Shown here piece by piece: positions 7,983 through 17,500 of a stretch of DNA of 25,490 bases (its first letter is position 1; every line of letters begins with the position of its first letter). Location of the stretch: positions 1 through 25,490 of the forward strand of contig VBJE01000185.1 of assembly GCA_005879675.1 (NCBI GenBank), in the 5' to 3' direction. The notes under the pieces are model-generated. The model was not told the origin of the DNA. It did no database searches and saw nothing but the letters and a program-made list of their open reading frames with translations. The DNA is from Chloroflexota bacterium (GTDB taxonomy: Bacteria; Chloroflexota; Dormibacteria; Dormibacterales; Dormibacteraceae). A program made the position numbers and the translations under genes.

Positions 7983-7994
7983 TAAACTGACCGC
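7983..7994 (+). promoter_or_regulatory. Candidate -10 box (TAAACT) for leaderless asd
   Basis: TAAACT at 7983-7988 is followed after 6 bases by the GTG start of asd at 7995. There is no Shine-Dalgarno sequence. Transcription would start at or next to the start codon, the geometry of leaderless genes known in Actinobacteria and Deinococcus. No convincing -35 hexamer is visible. The same hexamer is the -10 of the recA promoter in this window. Confidence 0.5.
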
Positions 7995-9032
7995 GTGCCC
8001 ACCTCCAAGCGACTAAACGTTGCTGTCGTCGGCGCGACCGGCATGGTCGGCAACGAGATGCTGCGTGTGCTTGCCGAGCGCAATTTCCCGAGCGCGCGTG
8101 TCGTGGCGCTGGCCTCGGAGCGCTCGAAGGGACTGACCGTTCAGTACAACGGCGGCTCGCTTGAAGTCGAACAGATAAGCGATTCGGCGTTCAAAGGCAT
8201 CGACGTGGCGCTTTTCGCCGCCAGCGGCGACATCGCGCTTATGTACGGACCTGTCGCGGCGGAGGCGGGCGCGCTTGTGATCGACAACAGCTCGGCCTGG
8301 CGCATGAAGGAGAACGTGCCGCTCGTGGTGCCCGAGGTCAACGCCGACGATATCCGGGAGAACGAGGGCATCATCGCCAACCCGAACTGCTGCGCGATCC
8401 CGCTCGCGGTGATCCTCAATCCGTTGAAGAAGAAGGTCGGTCTCGAGCGAGTCCTCGTCTCGACGTACCAGTCGGCCTCCGGGGCGGGCCGCCTGCTCGT
8501 CGACGAGCTCGAAGAGCAGACGAAGGCGATTGCCGAGGGCGAGACGCCGGGCGTGGCCGCGTACCCATACCAGCTCGCATACAACGTCGTCCCCGGCGGA
8601 TGGCACCCCGAGGCCGGCGGCTACAACGAAGAGGAAGTAAAGATCGTCAACGAGACGCGCAAGATCCTCCATGAGCCTGAGCTGCGAATCGTGGCAACGT
8701 GCGTGCGAGTCCCGGTTCCAGTCGGCCACGGCGAATCGGTGTTCCTCGAGACGAAGGACAAGATCACGGCCGATGACGCCCGGACCCTCCTGGGGAGCGC
8801 GCCCGGCGTGGTCGTGCAGGACGATCCGCACGCCAAGCTCTACCCGACGCCGCACGGAGTCGCGGGCAAGGACGAGGTTTACGTCGGACGGATTCGCGAG
8901 GATGGGTCGGCGAAGCACGGTCTGCTGCTCTGGATCGTGTCCGACAACCTTCGCAAGGGAGCTGCGCTCAACGCGGTCCAGATCGCGGAGCAAGCCATCG
9001 AGATGGGAGTGGTTGGAGCGGTGAAAGCATGA
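7995..9032 (+). CDS. asd: Aspartate-semialdehyde dehydrogenase
   Basis: Asd reduces aspartyl phosphate to aspartate semialdehyde with NADPH, the branch point for lysine/diaminopimelate, threonine and methionine. The 345-residue protein opens NVAVVGATGMVGNEMLRVLA, the dinucleotide-binding loop. The catalytic Cys is in NPNCCAIPLAVIL (Cys132 from GTG 7995), followed by STYQSASGAGR and the substrate-binding Arg and His in CVRVPVPVGHGES. The length is normal. GTG 7995 is chosen because it sits 13 codons before the conserved GxxGxxG region and directly behind a TAAACT box; no Shine-Dalgarno is seen. The end overlaps dapA by ATGA, so translation of the two is probably coupled. Confidence 0.96.
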   Translation: MPTSKRLNVAVVGATGMVGNEMLRVLAERNFPSARVVALASERSKGLTVQYNGGSLEVEQISDSAFKGIDVALFAASGDIALMYGPVAAEAGALVIDNSSAWRMKENVPLVVPEVNADDIRENEGIIANPNCCAIPLAVILNPLKKKVGLERVLVSTYQSASGAGRLLVDELEEQTKAIAEGETPGVAAYPYQLAYNVVPGGWHPEAGGYNEEEVKIVNETRKILHEPELRIVATCVRVPVPVGHGESVFLETKDKITADDARTLLGSAPGVVVQDDPHAKLYPTPHGVAGKDEVYVGRIREDGSAKHGLLLWIVSDNLRKGAALNAVQIAEQAIEMGVVGAVKA

Positions 9033-9937
9033 AAGACATCGGCAGACTCCTCACGGCCATGGTCACCCCGTTCCGCGAAGACGGGAAGGTGAACTACGAC
9101 GCCGCGGCAAAGCTGGCGGCGATGCTCGTCGCCGACGGGTCCGACGGCGTCGTCGTCTCGGGGACGACCGGCGAATCGCCCACGCTGACCGACGCGGAGA
9201 AGATAGAGCTCCTCCGCGCCGTCAAGGACGCGATCCCGGGCAAGACCGTCGTCGTCGGGACGGGAAGCAACGACACGCACCACTCGGTCGAGCTCTCCAA
9301 GCTGGCGATGAAGGCGGGCGCCGATGCACTCCTCGCTGTGGTGCCGTACTACAACAAGCCGCCTCAGGAAGGCATGTACCAGCACTTCAAGGCGATCTCG
9401 GAGATCGGACCGACGATCATGTACAACATCCAGGGCCGGACCGCGATCAACATGACCGCCGCCACGACGCTCCGGTGCGCCGAGCTGCCGGGCGTCATCG
9501 GGGTCAAGGAGGCGAGCGGAGACCTCGACCAGATCGGCTCTGTCTGCGCCGGCAAGCCGGACGACTTCAGGGTGTGGAGCGGCGACGACAGCTGGACGCT
9601 GCCCGTGCTCGCGGTGGGCGGGTACGGCGTGATCTGCGTCGTCTCGCACATCGCCGGCCGCTCGATGAAGAAGATGCTCGACGCCCACAGCAGGGGCGAC
9701 AACGAGGTCGCGCAGGACATACATCACGGCCTGCTGCCTGTGATCAAGGCGCTGATGACGACGGCCGCCAACCCGGTGCCCGTCAAGTCGGCGCTGAACG
9801 CGATGGGTTTCAACGCCGGCCCGTTCCGGCTGCCTCTGGTGCCGCTCACGGCCGAGCAGCTGAAGTCGGTGATGAAGACGATCCACGACGCGGGCGAGTA
9901 CATCACCTTCGCCAAAACAGGAGTCAAAGTCGCTTAG
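9029..9937 (+). CDS. dapA: 4-hydroxy-tetrahydrodipicolinate synthase
   Basis: DapA condenses pyruvate with aspartate semialdehyde, the product of the preceding gene, as a class I aldolase-type TIM barrel. The 302-residue protein shows VVSGTTGESPTLTDAEKIEL, PYYNKPPQEGMYQHFKAI, the catalytic Tyr in MYNIQGRT (Tyr132) and the Schiff-base Lys in IGVKEASGDLDQI (Lys160). The usual YNVPGRT reads YNIQGRT here, with Pro replaced by Gln, a mild departure. The start ATG 9029 overlaps the asd stop (ATGA). With dapB and asd this gives three consecutive-pathway enzymes within 3.4 kb. Confidence 0.96.
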   Translation: MKDIGRLLTAMVTPFREDGKVNYDAAAKLAAMLVADGSDGVVVSGTTGESPTLTDAEKIELLRAVKDAIPGKTVVVGTGSNDTHHSVELSKLAMKAGADALLAVVPYYNKPPQEGMYQHFKAISEIGPTIMYNIQGRTAINMTAATTLRCAELPGVIGVKEASGDLDQIGSVCAGKPDDFRVWSGDDSWTLPVLAVGGYGVICVVSHIAGRSMKKMLDAHSRGDNEVAQDIHHGLLPVIKALMTTAANPVPVKSALNAMGFNAGPFRLPLVPLTAEQLKSVMKTIHDAGEYITFAKTGVKVA

Positions 9938-9953
9938 CGCGCCGTCGGAGCTG

Positions 9954-10558
9954 TTGCGGCTCCACGAGACGATCCGATCCTGTAAGAACTGCGGGCTGCA
10001 CGCGACGCGCACGCAGGCGGTGCCCGGTGTTGGCCCGTGCCCGGCCGACGTGATGATCGTCGGCGAGGCGCCCGGCTTCAATGAAGACCGCCAGGGTGAG
10101 CCGTTCGTCGGCGCGGCAGGCAAGCTGCTCGACACGCTGCTGGCCCGGATCGAGCTGAGCCGGGCCGACGTCTACATCACCAACGTGCTCAAGTGCCGGC
10201 CGCCGATGAACCGCGACCCCATGCCGAACGAGGTCGAGGCGTGCTCGCCCTACCTCAAGGAGCAGATGGCGCTCGTCAAGCCGAAGGTCGTGCTCATCCT
10301 CGGCCGCCACGCACTGGAGCGCCTGATGCCAGGTCAGGGCTCGATCTCACGCATCCACGGCAGCATGATCCGGCGAGGCGACGTCGCCTACGTGCCGCTG
10401 TACCACCCGGCCGCGGCCCTGCACAACGGCTCGCTGGTCGCCGACCTGGAGCGGGACTTCGACTCGCTCAAGCGCTATCTCGACCACGTCCTCGTTCCGC
10501 CGCCTCCACCGGTCCCGGTCGCGGCGCCGAAACCGGAGTCCGAGCAACTACGCCTGCT

Positions 10559-10562
<4 letters not shown>
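9954..10562 (+). CDS. Family 4 (type 4) uracil-DNA glycosylase with 4Fe-4S cluster
   Basis: These enzymes remove uracil from DNA, starting base excision repair of deaminated cytosine. From TTG 9954 the 202-residue protein has an N-terminal Cys pair SCKNC (Cys10 and Cys13) plus Cys in VLKCRPP and VEACSPYLK, the four ligands of the family's 4Fe-4S cluster. Motif 1 is GEAPGFNEDRQGEPFVG and motif 2 is YHPAAAL. The tail is Pro-rich (PPPPPVPVAAP). The start is uncertain: TTG 9954 lies 16 bases after the dapA stop with GGAG a few bases upstream. No ATG precedes the Cys pair. The gene ends on a TAA that overlaps the presumed start of ribonuclease J. Confidence 0.92.
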
Positions 10563-12213
<1,651 letters not shown>

Positions 12214-12217
<4 letters not shown>

Positions 12218-12516
12218 AGCTTCCCCCACTTGCGCTGGTCGCGCCGAGCCTGTGCCCGCGTTGCGACCAGCCCGCGATGGTCATGAACCACTCGGGGGAG
12301 GAGCAACGGTGCGCGCATTGCGGCCTGCAGATCCACCAGTGCGCTCGGTGCCGCGGCATCGCCGGGCCGTTCGACCGTTACTGCGGGTTCTGCGGGTTCG
12401 AGATGGTCCAGGGCGAGCAGAGGCCGCTGTGGTGGAGGCTGTGGTTCCTCGCCGCGCTGCTGCCTGTCGCGCTGGGCTTGGCGTACGGAATCGCGCAGTC
12501 GCAATTGCATCGCTAG
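12214..12516 (+). CDS. Small double zinc-ribbon protein with one C-terminal membrane helix
   Basis: A 100-residue protein of unknown function. Four Cys pairs are visible: CPRC (14/17), CAHC (33/36), CARC (43/46) and CGFC (57/60), the pattern of two consecutive zinc ribbons. A hydrophobic stretch WWRLWFLAALLPVALGLAY near residues 72-90 should anchor it in the membrane with the ribbons on the cytoplasmic side. ATG 12214 overlaps the RNase J stop (ATGA), so it probably shares that transcript. Zinc ribbons of this kind often mediate protein or nucleic-acid contacts; nothing here identifies a partner. Confidence 0.8.
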
Positions 12517-12537
12517 CGGAAGGACTCCCGCGGAGAT

Positions 12538-12552
12538 GCCTCTGGCAGAGGC
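12538..12552. terminator. Short hairpin between convergent genes
   Basis: GCCTCT (12538-12543) and AGAGGC (12547-12552) form a perfect 6-bp stem with a 3-base loop in the 58-base gap between two convergent genes. There is no clear T-run on either side, so it is a weak terminator candidate only. Confidence 0.35.
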
Positions 12553-12574
12553 GAAAATTGGTCAAATTCCGCCA

Positions 12575-12946
12575 TCAGCGGTTCAGCCGATGCCCGCACT
12601 CCACGCAGAAGCTGTGCCGGCCCAGGTTGTGATGCCCGCATGACGGGCAGACGAGCCGGCGCGGCGGATCAGCTTGCAACCACCTTTCGTTTTCGCGCCG
12701 GTACCAGATCCCGTCTTCGGGCCCGAGCATCCACCGACGCCCTTCGTTGTCGAGCACCGCGAGGTCGCGGACGGCGACCCTGAACGCTCGCGGCTGCAGG
12801 GTACCCGTGCGCCGGTCCTCGACCAGGAACCTGTAGCGAGCCTCGGCTTCCCCGAACGGGTCGACGGCCACGGCGGAGAGTATGGCGTCCGCGACAGGGT
12901 AGAATCCAATCGGCTCCAGGGCCCCGCAGCATGCGTCGCACCACAT
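12575..12946 (-). CDS. Zinc-ribbon protein of unknown function
   Basis: The only convincing minus-strand gene; 123 residues from ATG at 12946. The N terminus has MWCDACCGALEPIG (Cys3/Cys6), the middle is a beta-rich domain with AVLDNEGRRWMLGPEDGIWY and WLQADPP, and the C terminus is a classic zinc ribbon CPSCG (100/103) with CVECGHRL (114/117). The Trp/Gly pattern and the well-formed ribbon argue that it is real rather than an antisense artefact. It is convergent with the other zinc-ribbon gene. Its 5' end overlaps the annotated ftsK start by 16 bases on the opposite strand, so one of the two starts may lie further inside (ftsK has GTG 13015). The function is unknown. Confidence 0.75.
   Translation of the reverse strand: MWCDACCGALEPIGFYPVADAILSAVAVDPFGEAEARYRFLVEDRRTGTLQPRAFRVAVRDLAVLDNEGRRWMLGPEDGIWYRRENERWLQADPPRRLVCPSCGHHNLGRHSFCVECGHRLNR
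12900..12905 (+). promoter_or_regulatory. Possible -10 box (TAGAAT) for ftsK
   Basis: TAGAAT lies 25 bases before ATG 12931, within the divergently oriented zinc-ribbon gene. No matching -35 hexamer is visible, so this is tentative. A promoter is nevertheless expected here because the preceding gene is on the other strand. Confidence 0.25.
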
Positions 12947-15210
12947 CCCGAAGCTCGACTCGTTCCGGCGCTCGCCGCGCTTCCTCGTCCCGTTCCAAAC
13001 GGAGCAAGCGCGCGGTGCGGCCGCGTCTCAGCTCGCTGCAGATCCGCGAGATCCTCGGCGTTCTTTTCCTGCTCGCGGCGCTGCTCGGTCTGCTTGGCAT
13101 CCTCAGCCATGCGGGGTCGATCCTGGGCGCGATCCGCGACGGCATGATCGCCGCGTTCGGCGTCGCCTGGTTCGTGCCCGTCGCGGCTACCCTGGCGCTC
13201 GGCGCTTACCTGCTGTGGCCCAAAGCGCCGCGGCCGCGCACCATCGACGTGGTCGCGGGAGTTGTCGCGGTCCTATCTCTGGTCGGCCTCTTCGGTCTCG
13301 CAGCGAACTCCGGCGGCGCCGTGGGCGCCAACATCTCAGGCGCGCTCGCCGGACCTTTCACCAGCCCCGGCGCCTGGGCGCTGCTGATCGCGGGCCTTGC
13401 CATCGGCCTCATCGTCACCGTCCACTTCAGCCCGGGTGTGCTGCTCGTGACGACTCTCGGCGCTATGCGCGCGGCCAATGCGGAGCGGGCGAGGATCCGA
13501 GACCTGGTGGCCGCGCCCGGGCCGGAGAAGGCGAAAGCTGCGCGCACGGCCCCGGCAGCCTCAGACGCGCTCACGCGTTCGGCGGCGAGCTTCGCCACCG
13601 CCCCGGCAACCAGGGAAGGAGCCAACGGCTGGGAGTTCGACGAACCCGCGCCGGTCGAGGTGAGAAAGCCTCAGGTCGCACCAGTCGCAGCCGGCGAGGA
13701 GGGCGAGCCCCACGCGGCCGCGCCGGTGCTGCGTGTGGTCGCCGAGGCCGAGGACGACATTCCCGAGATCGAGTGGAAGCTGCCTTCGATCGCCCTGCTC
13801 GACACGGTCACGGCACGTCGCGAGCGCATGGCGGACGAGATCAAGCGCAACGTCAAGATCATCGAGAGCACCCTCACGACGTTCGGTGTCGAATGCAAGG
13901 TCGTGGGTGTCAACCCCGGGCCGGCCGTGACCCAGTTCGAGATCCAACCGGGTCCTGGCGTCCAGGTGAAGCGCATCACGGCGCTGCAGAACGACCTCTC
14001 GCTCGCCCTCGCTGCGGCGCCGCTGCGCATCGAGGCGCCGATCCCGGGCAAGTCCGCGGTGGGCATCGAGGTGCCCAACAAGTCGGCGAGCCTGGTCACG
14101 ATCCGGGAGGTCATCGAGACCGCGGCGTTCCGCGAAGGTACGAACCTTCTCGCGCTCGGATTGGGCAATGACGTGTCGGGCCAGTCGATCGTCGCCGACC
14201 TGACGCGCATGCCTCACCTGCTGATCGCGGGTGCCACCGGCCAGGGCAAGAGCGTGTGCATCAACGCGCTCATCACGAGCCTTCTCTTCCAGGTCACGCC
14301 GGACCACATGCGCATGCTCTTGATCGACCCGAAGCGGGTCGAGCTCACCGGTTACAACGGATTGCCTCACCTGGCCCTGCCCGTGCTGGTGGAGTCGCAC
14401 CAGGCAGCGGCCGCGCTGCGGTGGGCCGTCGCCGAGATGGATCGCCGTTACAAGCTCTTCTCGAGCGAGGGCGTGCGCAACATCGCGGCTTACAACGACA
14501 AGGCGACGCAGAAGCTGGCGCGCACGTTGCCCTACATCGTGATCGTCATCGACGAGCTCGCCGACCTGATGATGGTTGCGGCCGGTGAGATCGAGGAGCT
14601 CATCTGCCGCATCGCCCAGCTGGCGCGCGCGGTGGGCATCCACCTCATCATCGCGACCCAGCGACCTTCCACCGACATCATCACCGGCCTGATCAAGGCC
14701 AACATCCCGTCCCGCATCGCGTTCGCCGTCGGTTCGCAGGTCGACAGCCGCGTCATCCTCGACGCCGGCGGCGCGGAGAAGCTGCTCGGGCGCGGGGACA
14801 TGCTGTACCAGCCGGTCGATGCCGGCAAGCCGACGCGCATCCAGGGCGCGTTCGTCAGCGACCAGGAGGTGGACGGAGTCGTCAACTTCTGGAAGTCGCA
14901 GGGCGGGCCCCGCTACATGGAGGAGATCCTGGAGGAAGGTGCCGTCTCGGAGTGGGAGGGCGAGCGGCGCGAGGAGCGCAAGCTCGACCCGCTGTTTGCC
15001 CGCTCCGCGCGCGCGGTGGCGGCGGAAGGCGCCGCGTCGGTCTCGCTCGTGCAGCGCAAGTTCAATGTCGGCTACTCGCGCGCCGGCCGCATCGTCGACC
15101 AGCTCGCGGAGCACCGCGTGGTCGGCGGTTACCAGGGTTCGAAGTCGCGCGAGGTGCTGATGACGCTCCCCGATGTCGATGAGTTGCTGGAGCGGCTGGG
15201 CATCGAATAA
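12931..15210 (+). CDS. ftsK: DNA translocase FtsK/SpoIIIE
   Basis: FtsK is a septum-anchored hexameric pump that moves double-stranded DNA out of the closing septum. The 759-residue protein has a basic N terminus (many Arg/Ser, residues 2-33), then about four membrane helices (residues about 40-190), a short linker rich in Ala/Pro/Glu (to about 280), and the RecA-like motor with Walker A GATGQGKS (434-441) and Walker B YIVIVIDELADLMM (Asp541). The C-terminal gamma winged helix, SLVQRKFNVGYSRAGRIVDQ, reads the KOPS/SRS DNA signals. The linker is short compared with E. coli FtsK, closer to SpoIIIE/SftA size. ATG 12931 is used; GTG 13015 is an alternative that avoids the overlap with the divergent gene. 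It starts a new + strand run continuing into pgsA-recA. Confidence 0.96.
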   Translation: MRRTTSRSSTRSGARRASSSRSKRSKRAVRPRLSSLQIREILGVLFLLAALLGLLGILSHAGSILGAIRDGMIAAFGVAWFVPVAATLALGAYLLWPKAPRPRTIDVVAGVVAVLSLVGLFGLAANSGGAVGANISGALAGPFTSPGAWALLIAGLAIGLIVTVHFSPGVLLVTTLGAMRAANAERARIRDLVAAPGPEKAKAARTAPAASDALTRSAASFATAPATREGANGWEFDEPAPVEVRKPQVAPVAAGEEGEPHAAAPVLRVVAEAEDDIPEIEWKLPSIALLDTVTARRERMADEIKRNVKIIESTLTTFGVECKVVGVNPGPAVTQFEIQPGPGVQVKRITALQNDLSLALAAAPLRIEAPIPGKSAVGIEVPNKSASLVTIREVIETAAFREGTNLLALGLGNDVSGQSIVADLTRMPHLLIAGATGQGKSVCINALITSLLFQVTPDHMRMLLIDPKRVELTGYNGLPHLALPVLVESHQAAAALRWAVAEMDRRYKLFSSEGVRNIAAYNDKATQKLARTLPYIVIVIDELADLMMVAAGEIEELICRIAQLARAVGIHLIIATQRPSTDIITGLIKANIPSRIAFAVGSQVDSRVILDAGGAEKLLGRGDMLYQPVDAGKPTRIQGAFVSDQEVDGVVNFWKSQGGPRYMEEILEEGAVSEWEGERREERKLDPLFARSARAVAAEGAASVSLVQRKFNVGYSRAGRIVDQLAEHRVVGGYQGSKSREVLMTLPDVDELLERLGIE

Positions 15211-15228
15211 CGGCAAACTTCTTCAGGG

Positions 15229-16290
15229 ATGAACATCCCCAACGCGCTCACGGCGAGTCGCCTGGCCGCGATCCCCGTCCTGATGGCGCTCTTGCTGGTG
15301 GACTTTCCCGGTCACGACCAGATCGCGGCCGCGCTGTTCATCCTGTTCTCGTTCACCGACACCCTCGACGGCGAGCTCGCTCGGCGCGGTGGCCTCGTGA
15401 GCGACCTCGGCAAGTTCCTCGACCCGCTGGCGGACAAGCTCTTCGTCCTCTCGGTCCTCATCGTCCTCGTCCAGGAAGGTCTGGTCGCGGCCTGGGTGGT
15501 GGTTGTCATCTTTTCGCGCGAGCTGATCATCACCATCCTCCGCTCGGTCGCGGCGAGCCAGGGGCGGGTGATCGCGGCCGCTCCCCTGGGCAAGACGAAA
15601 ACCGTGACGCAGATGAGCGCCGTCACGCTGCTGATCCTCCAGCGGCCGTACCCCGCGGTGGTGCCGCTCGCCGACATCGCGGTCGCAGCGGCGATCGTGT
15701 TCACGGTATGGAGCGGGCTGGACTATCTGTGGCGCTTCCGCCGGTTCCTCGCGCCTTTCGACACGTCGCGCGTCCGTACCGGCGCTGCCGGCGGTGCGCC
15801 CGAGGCCTCGCCCGGAGAGGTTGCCGAGGTGCTGAGCGGCACCGGCCTGACAGTCTCGGTCGCGGAGTCGATCACGGGCGGCCTGATCGGGGCGCTGATC
15901 ACGGAGCAGCCTGGCAGCTCGGCCTACTTCGCGGGCGGCGTGATCGCGTACTCGAACGACGTGAAGCGCGACCAGCTCGGCGTTTCGGCCTCGTTGCTGG
16001 AGACCGTCGGCGCCGTCAGCCGGGAGGTGGGGGAGGCGATGGCGCAGGGCGTGCGCTCGCGTCTTCGCACCAATCTCGGCGTCGCGGTGACGGGGATCGC
16101 CGGGCCCGCGGCCGAAGGCACCAGCAAGCCGGTGGGGCTGACCTACATCGCGGTCGCTTCGGAGGGGCATGTGGCCTCCCGCGAGTTCACCTTCTCCGGC
16201 GATCGCTCATCGATCCGGCGCCAGGCGGCGACAGAGGCGCTGAGGCTGCTCGTCGAGGAGGTGCGAGGCGTGCGCCGGCCGTCCTCTTGA
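15229..16290 (+). CDS. Fusion of phosphatidylglycerophosphate synthase (PgsA) and CinA C-terminal/PncC amidase
   Basis: One 353-residue frame contains two enzymes that are normally separate. Residues 1-175 are a CDP-alcohol phosphatidyltransferase: the start MNIPNALTASRLAAIPVL and the motif D44-x2-DG-x2-AR-x8-G-x3-D65-x3-D69 are complete, with several membrane helices. This enzyme makes phosphatidylglycerophosphate. Residues about 192-345 are a CinA C-terminal (PncC) domain, nicotinamide-nucleotide amidase: VAESITGGLIGALI with the catalytic Ser214, GSSAYFAGGVIAYSNDVKRD and AVTGIAGPAAEGTSKPVGL. The usual AESCTGG has Ile for Cys. The linker (about 176-192) is Gly/Ala-rich. No N-terminal MoCF-type CinA domain is present. 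The pgsA-cinA-recA order is conserved in many Gram-positive genomes, so the fusion could be natural, or the stop between them may have been lost. Confidence 0.85.
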   Translation: MNIPNALTASRLAAIPVLMALLLVDFPGHDQIAAALFILFSFTDTLDGELARRGGLVSDLGKFLDPLADKLFVLSVLIVLVQEGLVAAWVVVVIFSRELIITILRSVAASQGRVIAAAPLGKTKTVTQMSAVTLLILQRPYPAVVPLADIAVAAAIVFTVWSGLDYLWRFRRFLAPFDTSRVRTGAAGGAPEASPGEVAEVLSGTGLTVSVAESITGGLIGALITEQPGSSAYFAGGVIAYSNDVKRDQLGVSASLLETVGAVSREVGEAMAQGVRSRLRTNLGVAVTGIAGPAAEGTSKPVGLTYIAVASEGHVASREFTFSGDRSSIRRQAATEALRLLVEEVRGVRRPSS

Positions 16291-16315
16291 CCTCCAAACA
16301 CATGTTCGTTAAACT
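16287..16315 (+). promoter_or_regulatory. recA promoter: TTGACC - 17 bp - TAAACT
   Basis: A -35 hexamer TTGACC (16287-16292) and a -10 hexamer TAAACT (16310-16315) are separated by exactly 17 bp. The -35 overlaps the stop of the upstream gene. Transcription would start near 16322, leaving a leader of about 78 bases before recA. A LexA-type palindrome fills the spacer. Confidence 0.75.
16295..16308 (+). promoter_or_regulatory. Candidate LexA (SOS) box in the recA promoter spacer
   Basis: CAAACACATGTTCG matches the Bacillus SOS box CGAACATATGTTCG at 12 of 14 positions, and the Gram-positive GAAC-N4-GTTC core with one mismatch in the left half. It sits between the -35 and -10 hexamers, where a bound repressor would block RNA polymerase. 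This supports damage-inducible recA/recX under a Gram-positive-type LexA. Confidence 0.75.
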
Positions 16316-16399
16316 GCCCGAATCGGCCTGTAAAGAACGTTGATTGCTGACCCTCGACGTAGAACACTTGCCGCAACGACCTAGGAGGACTGACATCAG

Positions 16400-17500
16400 A
16401 TGGACAAAGAAAAAGACAAAGACAGGGACAGGGAGCGAGAAAAGGCGCACGAAGAGAAGGGGAAAGCCCTCGATTCGGCGATGTCCCAGATCACCAAGAC
16501 CTACGGCAAGGGCGCGATCATGAAACTGGGCGAACACTTTGCGCAGCGCAACGAGGTGACGGCCATCTCCACCGGTGCGTTGCCTCTTGACCTGGCCCTC
16601 GGCGTGGGCGGAATCCCAAGAGGCAGGGTGACCGAGATCTACGGCCCTGAGTCCGCCGGCAAGACGACCCTGGCTCTCCACGTCATCGCCGAGGCGCAGA
16701 AGGTGGGGGGCGTCGCGGCGTTCGTCGACGCAGAGCACGCGCTGGACCCTCTCTACGCGTCGCGAATCGGCGTGAAGATCGACGACCTCCTGATCAGCCA
16801 GCCGGATACCGGCGAGCAGGCGCTGGAGATCGTCGAGGTGCTGGTCCGCTCGAACGCGGTCGACGTGATCGTCATCGACTCGGTGGCCGCCCTCGTGCCG
16901 AAGGCCGAGATCGAAGGTGAGATGGGTGACTCGCACATGGGTCTGCAGGCGCGCCTCATGTCGCAGGCACTGCGCAAGCTCACGGCCGCGATCTCCAAGT
17001 CCAACTGCGCAGTGATCTTCCTGAACCAGCTGCGGGAGAAGGTCGGGATCATGTTCGGAAATCCCGAGACGCAGCCCGGAGGTCGGGCGCTGAAGTTCTA
17101 CTCCTCCGTGCGCCTCGACATTCGCAAGGTCGAGGTGATCAAGAACGGTCTCGATTCGGTCGGCAACAGGGTGAAAGTCAAGGTGGTGAAGAACAAGGTG
17201 GCGCCGCCGTTCCGCTCTGCCGAGTTCGACATCCTGTTCAACGAGGGCATCTCCCACGAGGGCTCGCTGATCGACGCCGCCCTCGAGTTCTCGGTCCTCG
17301 AAAAGAGCGGGACGTGGATGTCCTTCGGCGACCAGCGCCTCGGTCAGGGTCGCGACAATGTCAGGAACTACCTGCGCGAGAACCCGACCCTGAGCGCTGA
17401 GATCGAGGGCAAGGTGCGCGAGAAGGCCTCGGCAGCGACACCGCCGCTGCGCGTCGCCGCGCCTATAAGGTCGCCTGCGGGTGCCGCGGAGGAGTTCTAA
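16400..17500 (+). CDS. recA: Recombinase RecA
   Basis: RecA forms filaments on single-stranded DNA, drives strand exchange and triggers LexA self-cleavage. ATG 16400 is preceded by AGGAGG (16383-16388), with an 11-base spacer. The 366-residue protein has Walker A GPESAGKT (82-89), Walker B VDVIVIDSVAALVPKAEIEG, loop 1 GEMGDSHMGLQARLMSQALR, loop 2 IMFGNPETQPGGRALKFYSS, and the C-terminal domain. Residues 2-22 are almost wholly charged (Lys/Asp/Glu/Arg), an extension of the usual short N terminus. Loop 2 reads TQPGGRAL where most RecAs have TTxGGNAL. The C-terminal acidic tail typical of E. coli RecA is absent. The downstream recX overlaps it by 20 bases. Confidence 0.97.
   Translation: MDKEKDKDRDREREKAHEEKGKALDSAMSQITKTYGKGAIMKLGEHFAQRNEVTAISTGALPLDLALGVGGIPRGRVTEIYGPESAGKTTLALHVIAEAQKVGGVAAFVDAEHALDPLYASRIGVKIDDLLISQPDTGEQALEIVEVLVRSNAVDVIVIDSVAALVPKAEIEGEMGDSHMGLQARLMSQALRKLTAAISKSNCAVIFLNQLREKVGIMFGNPETQPGGRALKFYSSVRLDIRKVEVIKNGLDSVGNRVKVKVVKNKVAPPFRSAEFDILFNEGISHEGSLIDAALEFSVLEKSGTWMSFGDQRLGQGRDNVRNYLRENPTLSAEIEGKVREKASAATPPLRVAAPIRSPAGAAEEF

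Noticed and set aside
13561..15216. Long open frame on the minus strand opposite ftsK
   Set aside because: It mirrors the GC-rich codon pattern of ftsK, is rich in Arg, His, Asp and Leu without any recognisable motif, and the + strand protein is unmistakable.
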